Source: Rhynchospora pubera (taxonomy: Eukaryota; Streptophyta; Magnoliopsida; Poales; Cyperaceae). From it: a stretch of 64,000 nt of DNA. Under the pieces are notes generated by a model. That model searched no databases. It was not told where the DNA came from and saw nothing but the letters and a program-made list of their open reading frames with translations. This document shows positions 55,801-64,000 of the stretch, piece by piece. Numbering within the stretch: position 1 is the stretch's first letter; each line of letters opens with the position of its first letter. Location of the stretch: positions 48,782,812 through 48,846,811 of the forward strand of contig CM051461.1 in the NCBI GenBank assembly GCA_028095005.1, read 5' to 3'. The position numbers were made by a program, and so were the translations under genes.

Positions 55801-56349
55801 TCACTCACCACGCACTCAGAGACCAATACATGCTAAAGGTGCAGCTAAGAATGATAAGTCTATGCATTCTTCAAGAGATGGGACTGGTAAGTGTTCTGTC
55901 TATCTTAAGATCTTTAGCAATTTAGCAATGCCTGTGTACCTTGTAACAGTATGTAGAGGTTTCTGAAAAAAAATTGTTGGATGTAGTTTCATTTTTAAGT
56001 TTAACATTTATAATGTTGCAATGCCTGTGTAGTGTGTACCTTGTAACAGTATGTATAGGTAGTTACCTGAACTTTTCTGATAGAAAATTGTTGGATGTAG
56101 TTTCATTTTTAAGTTTTGACATTTATAATGTTCGAAGATTACAATGTTGCAATGCCTGTGTACCTTGTAACAGTATGTATAGGTAGTTACCTGAACTTTT
56201 CTGATAGAAAATTGTTGGATGTAGTTTCATTTTTAAGTTTTAACATTTATAATGTTGGAAGATTACTTTGAACTAAATGTTGCCTCTAATGGTTATCTGT
56301 TGATTATTTTAAACAAGCAGATAGGCCGATTGTGGAATGGAGGCGTTGA
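52885..56349 (+). CDS. IQD31: IQ67-domain calmodulin-binding protein (IQD31-like)
   Basis: Six exons: 52885-52959, 53538-53831, 54163-54351, 54476-54538, 54827-55886 and 56321-56349. All are GT-AG and join to 569 residues. The start [19 protein letters not shown] is the N-terminal signature of the IQD30-32 group. The IQ67 domain spans about residues 105-195, with IQ-type repeats ([50 protein letters not shown]). A Trp-rich [15 protein letters not shown] follows, then a long basic, Ser-rich disordered region, ending in VEWRR. IQD proteins bind calmodulin and act as scaffolds at microtubules, membranes or in the nucleus. The exon border inside the IQ67 domain is conserved in the family. The assignment to the IQD31 subgroup is from the termini, not a tree. 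Intron 5 has a tandem repeat. Confidence 0.9.
55927..56267. repeat. Tandem repeat in IQD intron 5
   Basis: Three copies of a roughly 100-120 bp unit containing GCCTGTGTACCTTGTAACAG and ATTGTTGGATGTAGTTTC. The first copy is partly diverged. The array starts about 40 bp after the intron 5 donor. Confidence 0.85.
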
Positions 56350-56818
56350 CTTCTCTAAGCAGAAAGAAGACGAGAGTTGATGTTGAAGTTTGTCTTTTGA
56401 TAATTTATTGCTTTGTTTGTGATAAAGATCTATTTATGTCTGTCTTCTTGTAACTAAGTAGATGGTCTACTTGTTGTTTTGCTGGGTTGTCTTAATAGAT
56501 ATTATTTACCTCTCGCCTAATAGGATTTGTCATGAGCTTTGTATAGTCGTTTTTTGGTTGGTTCGTTTGAGTTTAATTAAACCCTACATAATACTTTTTG
56601 GCCAGGCTCGCTTGATTGAACTTTTCTAATCTTTGTTTGAAACTCGTATGTTGTTTATTAGTGTGTGTTTTTTGTATGTGTCATGTGTTTTGCTCTTGTC
56701 TTTCGGTGCTATTTAAGCTTAATGCCTAAGTTGAACGACTTATTAAAAAATGTATTTTTTGTAAATCTGTTCATAGCTCTCGATACTATTCTTCTGTAAT
56801 ACGCTTATGAAGGGATTT
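56350..56818. other. IQD 3' UTR and flank
   Basis: T-rich sequence expected to contain the 3' UTR. No single polyadenylation site is assignable. Confidence 0.5.
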
Positions 56819-57119
56819 TAGTTTGTTTAATATACCGTCGTTTCGCACGTTTCCGTTTCGTTCTGTCCGAAACGGAACAGAAGTAGAAGGAAAAGTGGTT
56901 TCATTTTCAAAAATGAAACGGAAATTTGTTTTTTCGTCCGCGGAACGCTGAAATGAGAAATTTCAATGTAAAATGAACGTGGAAGTGAAATATGACGGAA
57001 TTTCCATTCCGTTTAATGAAACGGAACAGAAACGAAATGGTTTTTCTGTTTCGATTTTTGAAACGGAATGAAAACGAAATGATGGATTTCTATTCCATCT
57101 AACAAATTTGACAGCGCTA
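56819..57119. mobile_element. Diverged short hAT derivative
   Basis: It starts TAGTTTGTTTAATATACCG and ends AAATTTGACAGCGCTA. It is full of AAACGG/CCGTTT motifs and aligns with the ends of the hAT at 11461-13246 (CGTTTCGGACGTTT versus CGTTTCGCACGTTT). No 8-bp duplication is left, so the copy is old or the ends are approximate. Confidence 0.6.
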
Positions 57120-57223
57120 GCTGCCATGCAGTTGCCTTTTTTTTTTTTCCCTTCCTGTTACTGAGTACATGATGAAATTATCCAAAAGTACCCAAAGAGA
57201 CTCCAATTCTTCTCAACTGCAGT

Positions 57224-57495
57224 TAGGCCTGTCAATGTTCCACCGTTTCGGATGTTTCTGTTCTGTTCCGTTCGAGCAGAACTTTAAATGAAATACAAAA
57301 TATGTTTCGTTTCACATTACTGAAACGGAATACGAAAATGGACTGAAATCAATGGTAAATGAAGGACGGAACGGAAAACGAAATACTTTTCTGTTTCGTT
57401 GGCTAGAACGGAACAAAAATGAAATGCTTCCCTATTTCGTTGGCTGGAACGGTACGAAAACGAAACCCACGGTTTTCGTGCGTTTGACAGGCCTA
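57224..57495. mobile_element. hAT-type MITE, 272 bp
   Basis: The ends TAGGCCTGTCAA and TTGACAGGCCTA are perfect 12-bp inverted repeats. The 8-bp duplication ACTGCAGT is exact at 57216-57223 and 57496-57503. The interior is rich in AAACGAAA and AACGGAAC motifs. It belongs with the larger hAT at 11461-13246, which could be its relative or source. Confidence 0.92.
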
Positions 57496-57503
57496 ACTGC
57501 AGT

Positions 57504-58122
57504 CTACGTTACATTACTCGAGGATGGATCCTACCAGTAAGAGTGTAAGACTATTTTTTTGAAGATAAATTGGAGGTCTAAGCCATCCAACTTATTTTTA
57601 AATTAAATTAAATGTCTATGAAAGATCCCCCAGTTGGATTTCGAACATGCGACATTTCATTCAAGAAGTCAAGGTGCATTGTTCTTTCTCACTAGATCAA
57701 GAGCTGGTGCTTAGTAAGAGTGTAAGACTAAGGGTTCACTTTAAACAGACATGGCGTTTTTTGCAATAAAGAGATTTTTAACGAATAGCTATATTAAATA
57801 GTACCAACTACCAACAAATAATACCAACGAAACATTTATGATACAATATCTCTACTTGTAATAACATTCTGGAATTGATGATATCATATTACCAGCTCCC
57901 GGGTTCAAATAGAATTTTATCCTCTCAACGCCTCTGAATTTCTTGGTTGGAAACAAGTTGGGAAAGTATATTAGCAACGATATCTCTCATAGCCCAATTC
58001 CTTTGCCTCCAAATGCGTTTTCGTTTGAAACTTTGTATTTGGAATGGATCATATAATCTCCCATCATACAGCATAGTGTAGACAGTAGTCTCTTTTTTAA
58101 AAAAGATTTATCAAATTAACAA
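57504..58122. other. Upstream flank of the PPR gene
   Basis: Presumed promoter and 5' leader. No clear TATA box or other element was recognised. Confidence 0.5.
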
Positions 58123-59991
58123 ATGGAGGAGGCTCGCTTATTCTCTCTTCTTCACTCCACTGTCAAACCAAACCAACTGAAACAAATCTACGCGTCTCTT
58201 GTAAAAAAGCAACTCGATCCAACCCTTCTGTTTTCACGTATTGCATCAAACCCCTCTACAATTAGACACGCACACCACCTGCTCGACATAATGTCCCAAC
58301 CAGACCCTGTACTACTTAACACCTATATTTTGTCGTGTTCGAAGCTCTCTTTGCATATAGAGGTGATCAAAACCTTGTTCTCAGCACAAAGAAAGATTGA
58401 AATACTGCACGGCATGATACCTCCTGTTTTGAAGGCATGTACATCAATTAACGCAGCAAAAGAAGGAAGGCAGCTGCATTCTCACATTTTGGTTCATGGG
58501 TATTGTTCCTATGCATATATTCAAACTGCTTTGATAGATTTCTATGTGAAAATTGGAGACATGCTATCTGCCACAAAGTTATTTGATGAAATACCTAACA
58601 AAGACCCAATCTTAACCAACTGTTTAATAATTGGCTTCTCCAAATTAGGCAATTTAGTTGAAGCAAGAAAGTTGTTTGATGAAATGCCAACTAGAACTGC
58701 CTCGACATGGAATTCTATGATTGCAAGTTATACCCGTATTGGAAACTTTAAAGAGGCTTTTAAGTTATTTGAACAAATGCAAGCTGAGAAGTTTACACCG
58801 ACTGCCATTACAGTGGTAACGGTTCTATCTCTCTGTGCCAAAGCTGGTGATCTCCAAAGAGGTTTACGGATCAGGGACTTAATTGAAAGCAGTAATGTGC
58901 GAAAGAACATTTTTGTAAGAACAGCTTTGATGGAAATGTATGTGAAGTGTGGTGCAATTGATGAGGCAAGGAGCGAATTTGATCAAATCAAGAACAAAGA
59001 TGTGGTTGCATGGAGTGCCATGATAGCTGGCTATGCCCAAAATGGTAGGCCAAATGATGCATTAGAGCTTTTTCAGAGGATGAAAGCACAATATTGCAAG
59101 CCTGATGAAGTAACTTTGGTAAGCATCTTGTCAGCTTGTGCACAAATTGGTTCAGCTGACATTGGAGAAAATATTGGAAAATATGTTGAAAACCAAGGGA
59201 ACCCATATAGCCTACATGTAGGTTCTGCGCTAGTAGATACGTATGCAAAATGTGGGAACATTAACAGAGCACGTATGGTGTTTGATAAAATGCCTCAGAA
59301 AGATGTTGTCACTTGGAACTCCATGATAAGGGCACTGGCACTAAATGGGTTTGCAATTGATGCGATTAGTTTGTTCGAAAGGATGAAGGAGCAAGGTTTC
59401 AAGCCAAATGATATAACCCTTCTTGCAGTACTAACAGCATGCACTCATGCTGGATTAGTTGATCTAGGGTTGAGAATTTTCAAAAGCATCAGATTGGAGC
59501 ATAACATTGAACCCCAAATTGAGCATTGTTCTAGCATAGTTGACCTATTCTGTAAGGCGGGACGAGTAAAGGATGCCTATAAGTTCATCTCTGAAATGAA
59601 TATTAAACCAAATGTAGTGATTTGGGGCACAGTGTTAAATGCATCTAGGGCTTGTTCTGACGTTGAATTAGCCGAGATTGCAGCTGAACAGTTGCTTGTT
59701 TTGGATCCAGAAAATTCTTCTAATTATGTTCTTCTTTCAAATATTTATGCTGATACCGGAGAGTGGAATAAGGCACGTGACATAAGGGATCTCATGAAGA
59801 AAAGAAATGTGCAAAAATTGGCTGCATACAGTTGGATTGAGTTGGATGGGGTGGTACACAAGTTCCTAGTTAGAGACACTTATCATTCTAAGAAGGACGA
59901 GATATATGATATGGCTGATTTGCTAGGTTTACATTTGGAGTGGGATAGTTTCGATACCGGTATTGATTTAAACATGTTTAATGATAGATGA
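58123..59991 (+). CDS. Pentatricopeptide repeat protein, PLS class, E subgroup
   Basis: Intronless, 622 residues, first ATG of the frame. It contains about a dozen PPR units of P, L and S type, for example TSTWNSMIASYTRIGNFKEA, DVVAWSAMIAGYAQNGRPND and DVVTWNSMIRALALNGFAID. The E/E+-like C-terminal domain follows (about 490-600: NVVIWGTVLNASRACSDVEL, SNYVLLSNIYADTGEWNKA, YSWIELDG). There is no DYW deaminase. Such proteins bind specific organelle RNAs through PPR codes, and E-class members usually help C-to-U editing by recruiting DYW partners. The organelle cannot be decided: the N-terminus is short, without an obvious long transit peptide. No frame damage. Confidence 0.92.
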   Translation: MEEARLFSLLHSTVKPNQLKQIYASLVKKQLDPTLLFSRIASNPSTIRHAHHLLDIMSQPDPVLLNTYILSCSKLSLHIEVIKTLFSAQRKIEILHGMIPPVLKACTSINAAKEGRQLHSHILVHGYCSYAYIQTALIDFYVKIGDMLSATKLFDEIPNKDPILTNCLIIGFSKLGNLVEARKLFDEMPTRTASTWNSMIASYTRIGNFKEAFKLFEQMQAEKFTPTAITVVTVLSLCAKAGDLQRGLRIRDLIESSNVRKNIFVRTALMEMYVKCGAIDEARSEFDQIKNKDVVAWSAMIAGYAQNGRPNDALELFQRMKAQYCKPDEVTLVSILSACAQIGSADIGENIGKYVENQGNPYSLHVGSALVDTYAKCGNINRARMVFDKMPQKDVVTWNSMIRALALNGFAIDAISLFERMKEQGFKPNDITLLAVLTACTHAGLVDLGLRIFKSIRLEHNIEPQIEHCSSIVDLFCKAGRVKDAYKFISEMNIKPNVVIWGTVLNASRACSDVELAEIAAEQLLVLDPENSSNYVLLSNIYADTGEWNKARDIRDLMKKRNVQKLAAYSWIELDGVVHKFLVRDTYHSKKDEIYDMADLLGLHLEWDSFDTGIDLNMFNDR

Positions 59992-61418
59992 ATTAGAAGT
60001 ATTCTTTCGAAGATCTGAGTAGGTGTAGAGTTTGCTATTTTATAACAATATGTATTTTTTGTTCGTTAAAAAGTTAAAATAAGGTTCATGTTGTTTAATT
60101 TTATTAAGTTAATTCATTGTTGACTTGTTGTTGTTACAACAGTCTAGGACTTCCGATCATACATTGCCACTCTCGTTTTCTGTAGATAAATGAATATTCG
60201 TGGTTTGAAAGGTAAATTTTTTGTGTTGTTCTGAATTAGTCCGGAAATTCAAATATTTTAGGTATCAATATCACATGCCGATCTAGAATAAATTATTAAT
60301 TCTGAAGTGTCCAAACCAGAAAAAAGAAAACACTCTTTTCTCATGTTTCATTCTCGTTTTCTGTAGATAAATGAATATTCGTGGTTTGAAAGGTAATTTT
60401 TTTGTGTTGTTCTGAATTAGTCCGGAAATTCAAATATTTTAGGTATCAATATCATATGCCGATCTAGAATAAAATTATTAATTCTGAAGTGTCCAAACCA
60501 GAAAAAAGAAAACACTCTTTTCTCATGTTTCATTTTAATAATATTATAAATTGAATCATAATACATTTCAGCAAATGAAAATTGGTTAATATAATCTGTT
60601 AGTAATATTAATCTTGTATATGTAATTATATAAATATATATTTTACCACACAACAAAAGTAATTGTAGCACACATTATTTTTGTTTATTAAACATACATT
60701 TATCATTTTTAAATATGTTATATTATTTAAATGTGACAGGTATTAAATTTGAGTTTATTTGGAATTAATTGATCATCATAAAAAAAATATAGAAACTCAA
60801 TTTAATCTTACATATCAATCCTAATGAAGTCTCTTGATGCTCCCGAACTTATGCTACACTTGCTTTAAGCCATTCTTCAAATAAAACACTAAAAATTCAC
60901 TAAATTGAATAATTAGTTGAGAAGTTTGATGATGTTTTGTAAATCAGGAAATCGAAAGTTAATTGTTTTATCCAACACTCTTAACAACATTAATTGACAA
61001 AACCAGTAACGAAAGCTCACAGGATACTCAATTAAGAGTTGTATATGAAAGGTTCTAAATTTTCATTTCCGGTTTTAAAGTACTAAATTTTCAGCTTATT
61101 TTTAAAATTTTTTTAACATAACATATTTGGTTGCTTACAGGTTATGAGTAGATTTCTTTTGTGTAAACAGATCATATTTGGCATGCTCTTGCTCATGTAT
61201 TCTTCTATTTGTACTTCTATTTTCACTACATTTTGTAATTTCTGTTCAGTTGTTTTAATTAGCAATCTAGATTGATTGGTTGGGCTATGATTTTTTTTTC
61301 CTTCTAGATCTTAAACTTTTAAATCTACACTCATTCATTGGAAATGCTACAAAGGGCAAGGGTTTTACCTGAAATTATTTTAAATAGAAATTTACACACA
61401 TAAAATTTTAATAGAAAG
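59992..61418. other. Non-genic stretch after the PPR gene
   Basis: It contains the PPR 3' UTR and the tandem duplication at 60171-60535. The rest is AT-rich with nothing recognised. Confidence 0.5.
60171..60535. repeat. Tandem duplication, two 181-bp units
   Basis: TCTCGTTTTCTGTAGATAAA begins both units (60171 and 60352). The copies are almost identical, differing by a few single-base changes (for example CACATGCC versus CATATGCC), which implies a recent duplication. Confidence 0.92.
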
Positions 61419-62872
61419 TGTTGTCCCTAATGGGGGCGGCTTAATCAAGATTTAGCGGAAGCGATTTAAGGTTTTGGACCGGTTTGGTATGAACTATCCT
61501 AACACAATTCAATTGGTACCCAATACAAGCAAGCACACAAGCAATTCACAATGCAAAATAATAAAGAGAGAAAGAGAAAGAGAGAAATTGAACACTCGGT
61601 ATGATTACGGAGTTCCGACCCGCTAGAAGCTAGCCTTAGTCGTACGTCTCCGGGAGTTCCGCTACCACGAAAGGGCGCGCTCCGTTCAATTCCAACAAGA
61701 ACGGGACTACAACTTCGAACCGAATCACCTCGTCACAAGGACACTCGAGGCGGATCGGCCTAACTCGAATGGCACAACGGCCTCAAATGAGAAGAGCTCT
61801 CAACCTATTCCAACCTACACCTAGCGACAATGTCGGGGCGGTGGTGTTTGAGGCTACTAAATCACTCAAGATGGTCTAGCTATGAAAAGCTCAAGTGGGA
61901 GAGTATCCCTATGCTCAAAGGCTCAATTCTGGTCTAATTTTGCAAAGTAAGGCTCTCTAATGAGAGAGAATAAGGGGTGGATATATATAGGGCTCGAGAT
62001 GAGCAGTTCCCCAGCAAAAACTGGACACAGCGTTGTACAACTCTGAATGGCGTTGTACAACGCTGGAATATGACCGTTGTAAAATCTAACGGCTCTTTAA
62101 TATAGCCGTTGGTCTGTCAGAGCGTTGTGCAACGCTATATGCCGTCGCACAACGCAGGAGTGTAAAACCAAAGGAAAGCTCCGACAATTCCGTTGGAAAT
62201 TGTCAGAGCGTTGCTTGCCACTGAATGGCGTTACACAACGCTAAAGGGAGACAAAAGGAACAACTCTGACAGATTCAACAGGGCGTTGTACAACTCTATA
62301 TACCGTCACACAACGCTAACGTTACCCAACGCTGAAAGGCGTTGGCTAACGTTAACAGAGCGCTGTCTGAACAGCCAGCTAACTTGGGATTTTTGTGGCG
62401 TTGTGCAACGCTATATGGCGTTGCACGATGGTACTCAGGAAATTTTCCAAGTTTTTTAACTGCAGCGTTGTACAACTCTATTCAGCGTTGTACAACGTTG
62501 TGAATCAGCGTTGCCTAACTCTATATAGCGTTGTGCAACGTTGATTCACAAAAGTAAGAATTTAGCTGTTCGGGCGTTGTGTAACTCTATCTAGCGTTGT
62601 ACGACGCTAGGTCACAGAAAACAGGATTTTGCTGGTTTATTGAGCTTTTCGCTATCTAGACCATTTCAAGGATAAACAAGGACTAAAGTAAACCTTCTAT
62701 CCTAGTCTAAGCTAGCCTATAAGCTCTCTAATGACTTGATCTTGATCTTTCTTAAGGCTTTTATCCAAGTCCTCATAAATTGTATCTTCTTCCTATAAAA
62801 CTCAAAGAAGATTGTTAAATGCCAAATGATATTGTTTTGCAATCGACAAACCTAGAGACGTTTAGTACAACA
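61419..62872 (-). repeat. 3' LTR of the Sirevirus-like element
   Basis: TGTTGT...ACAACA ends. The plus-strand left end TGTTGTCCCTAA starts at 61419 and the right end TAGTACAACA closes at 62872. A TATA tract lies near 61980-61988 on the minus strand. Palindromic AGCGTTG/CAACGCT sites fill about 62030-62610, upstream of the TATA tract in the transcription direction. Confidence 0.85.
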
Positions 62873-63172
62873 ATCTCCCCCTTTTGACGATTTGCAAAAC
62901 AATATCATTAGTAAAGCGATTAAATTTTGGCATTTCACAAGCTTTACTACAATTCTCCCCCTTTTTGTAAATCGACAAAAAGTGAAAATTGTAGCAAGCT
63001 CCCCCTAAATTTATGGCTCCCCCTTAATTTTGGAGAAAAGGGATTGGAGAACCAATTTAGAGCACTACACAATGTAGTTTGACCAAATTTAACCTCTCAA
63101 ATAAAAATAAGATAGAAATAAAGAGGCTCCCCCTAAAAATTTGGCTTATAAGACCGGGGGATAACTTGGTAT
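62873..63172 (-). promoter_or_regulatory. Multiple polypurine tracts
   Basis: On the minus strand, GGGGGAG tracts end near 62876, 62958, 63001, 63022 and 63128. The last one (AAAAGGGGGAGAT) abuts the LTR and would prime plus-strand DNA synthesis. This multiple-PPT pattern is a Sirevirus hallmark. Confidence 0.75.
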
Positions 63173-64000
63173 TTAGGCCACATTGGTTACCATACCACTA
63201 GTTGTACCACTAAAGGTACAAGATTTTGGAACCCACTTACTTTTGGACTCACCATTTGGTTTCCTAAGTTTGCATTCCAACGAGATATGACCATTTTGAC
63301 AACAATAGTTGCAATATGCATTGGTTGGCTTAGACATGGTAGGACCCTTGACAAAATGAGAATAGTAATGGGCTCTAAGGTATTCGGCCTTCTTCTTAGG
63401 ATCATTGGATGAGGCATTAAAATTCTTTTTGCGATCCTTTTGGAAATTTTGGGAAACATTCTTTTTATGCCCATTGGATTGAGCTTTGTGGTTTTGAGAA
63501 GAGTGTTGCTCTTTAAATTCATAAAACCATCCATCGGGTCCTCTAAAATAGATTTTATTGGACGCCTTTGGAACAAAAACCTTCTTTTCTTGATTTTGCA
63601 AATTCTTTTCGTTTTGCACTCTAGTGTTTCTAGGTTTCCTTTGGTACATATGTGCATGACCACGAGAATTCCTAGGTTTTTGAAATTGTGTGTTTTGTGC
63701 AACTTGTTTCCCATTTTTGTATGACAAGTTCTTTTTCTTGGTTTGATAAGGCTTTTGGAAACCAAGACCGGACTTGTCATGAGGCTTTTGACCTTTGAAA
63801 AGGTTTTTCAAATCCGTTTTAGGAGCTTGAGCTAAAATCGGTTTTTCAAGTTGTCTTTCAAGTTGTTTTTCAAGCTCCTTAATTTTAGCCTCATACTTAC
63901 CCATCTTAGAAGTAAGCTCATCTACCGTGGTTTTTAAAGTTTCTATGGTATCGGCTTTCCTAACCAAGGCATCATGGGTAGCATCAAGAATAGAGTTCAA
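63173..64000 (-). CDS. Sirevirus-like gag, C-terminal part (runs off window)
   Basis: The open frame enters at the window edge and stops at 63173. It opens with a coiled coil (TIETLKTTVDELTSKMGK, then IKELEKQLERQLEK). A Lys/Asn/Gln-rich nucleic-acid-binding region is followed by the knuckle CNYCCQNGHISLEC (C-X2-C-X4-H-X4-C) and KWVPKS. In complete Sireviruses the frame goes on into pol after this point; here it stops 16 codons later. The first visible Met may not be the real start, which lies outside the window. Confidence 0.8.
   Translation of the reverse strand: MNSILDATHDALVRKADTIETLKTTVDELTSKMGKYEAKIKELEKQLERQLEKPILAQAPKTDLKNLFKGQKPHDKSGLGFQKPYQTKKKNLSYKNGKQVAQNTQFQKPRNSRGHAHMYQRKPRNTRVQNEKNLQNQEKKVFVPKASNKIYFRGPDGWFYEFKEQHSSQNHKAQSNGHKKNVSQNFQKDRKKNFNASSNDPKKKAEYLRAHYYSHFVKGPTMSKPTNAYCNYCCQNGHISLECKLRKPNGESKSKWVPKSCTFSGTTSGMVTNVA

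Larger units (their letters stand above)
61419..64000 (-). mobile_element. Sirevirus-like element, 3' part (gag-only derivative)
   Basis: On the minus strand: gag C-terminus, several polypurine tracts, then a 1454-bp LTR. Multiple PPTs of the AAGGGGGAG type before the 3' LTR are characteristic of the Sirevirus branch of Ty1/copia. There is no protease, integrase, RT or RNase H between gag and the LTR, so pol has been lost. The element continues beyond the window, so its total size and 5' LTR are unknown. Confidence 0.82.

Noticed and set aside
1..64000. tRNA, rRNA or snoRNA genes
   Set aside because: No cloverleaf with conserved TTCRANNC box or rRNA-like block was recognised; the TGGTATCAGAG site at 26801 is a viral primer site, not a tRNA gene.

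Overview
The window is nuclear DNA from a flowering plant, almost certainly a eudicot. The evidence is GT-AG split genes, chloroplast-targeted proteins, an IQ67-domain protein, an E-class PPR protein and plant-specific transposon lineages. I do not name a species. All calls come from reading the sequence; no database was searched. Intron borders were placed by hand, using splice signals and reading-frame continuity.

Host genes: (1) a violaxanthin de-epoxidase-related protein on the minus strand (3696-6091, 2 exons). (2) Divergent from it, a chloroplast protein with two S1 RNA-binding domains, RLSB/PDE338-like (7101-9901, 8 exons). (3) An MRNIP (MRN complex-interacting protein) homologue (13312-19944, 4 exons). 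It has a hAT element just upstream of its start codon, a copia element in intron 1, and an in-frame TAG where the last codon of exon 1 should be glutamine. (4) An IQD31-like IQ67-domain calmodulin-binding protein (52885-56349, 6 exons). (5) An intronless E-class PPR protein (58123-59991).

The rest is mobile DNA, and several boundaries are exact. A Sirevirus-like LTR fills 1-1094. A second Sirevirus-like element on the same strand enters at 61419 and runs off the window; its gag is followed directly by polypurine tracts and the 3' LTR, with no pol. The copia element (13380-17775) has almost identical 730-bp LTRs around a decayed gag and a largely deleted pol. A near full-length endogenous pararetrovirus related to badnaviruses lies at about 20.4-26.8 kb, broken by a frameshift, a stop and a probable second frameshift. 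Two Helitrons of one family (32197-37351 plus, 37917-42587 minus) face each other tail to tail, 565 bp apart. A 6982-bp Mutator-like element (44571-51552) has long terminal inverted repeats (TIRs) and a 9-bp target duplication. It carries an apparently intact transposase gene, at least two small extra ORFs, and arrays of a CGCG-flanked palindrome upstream of each gene's TATA box. Smaller elements are two copies of one Tourist-like MITE, a long-TIR foldback element, a hairpin MITE and two short hAT derivatives related to the 11461-13246 hAT.

The host genes do not form an operon or cluster. Two or three encode plastid proteins. The most unusual material is the Mutator-like element with its extra ORFs and palindrome arrays, the MRNIP locus under serial insertion, the endogenous pararetrovirus, and a possible self-complementary primer site in the copia element.
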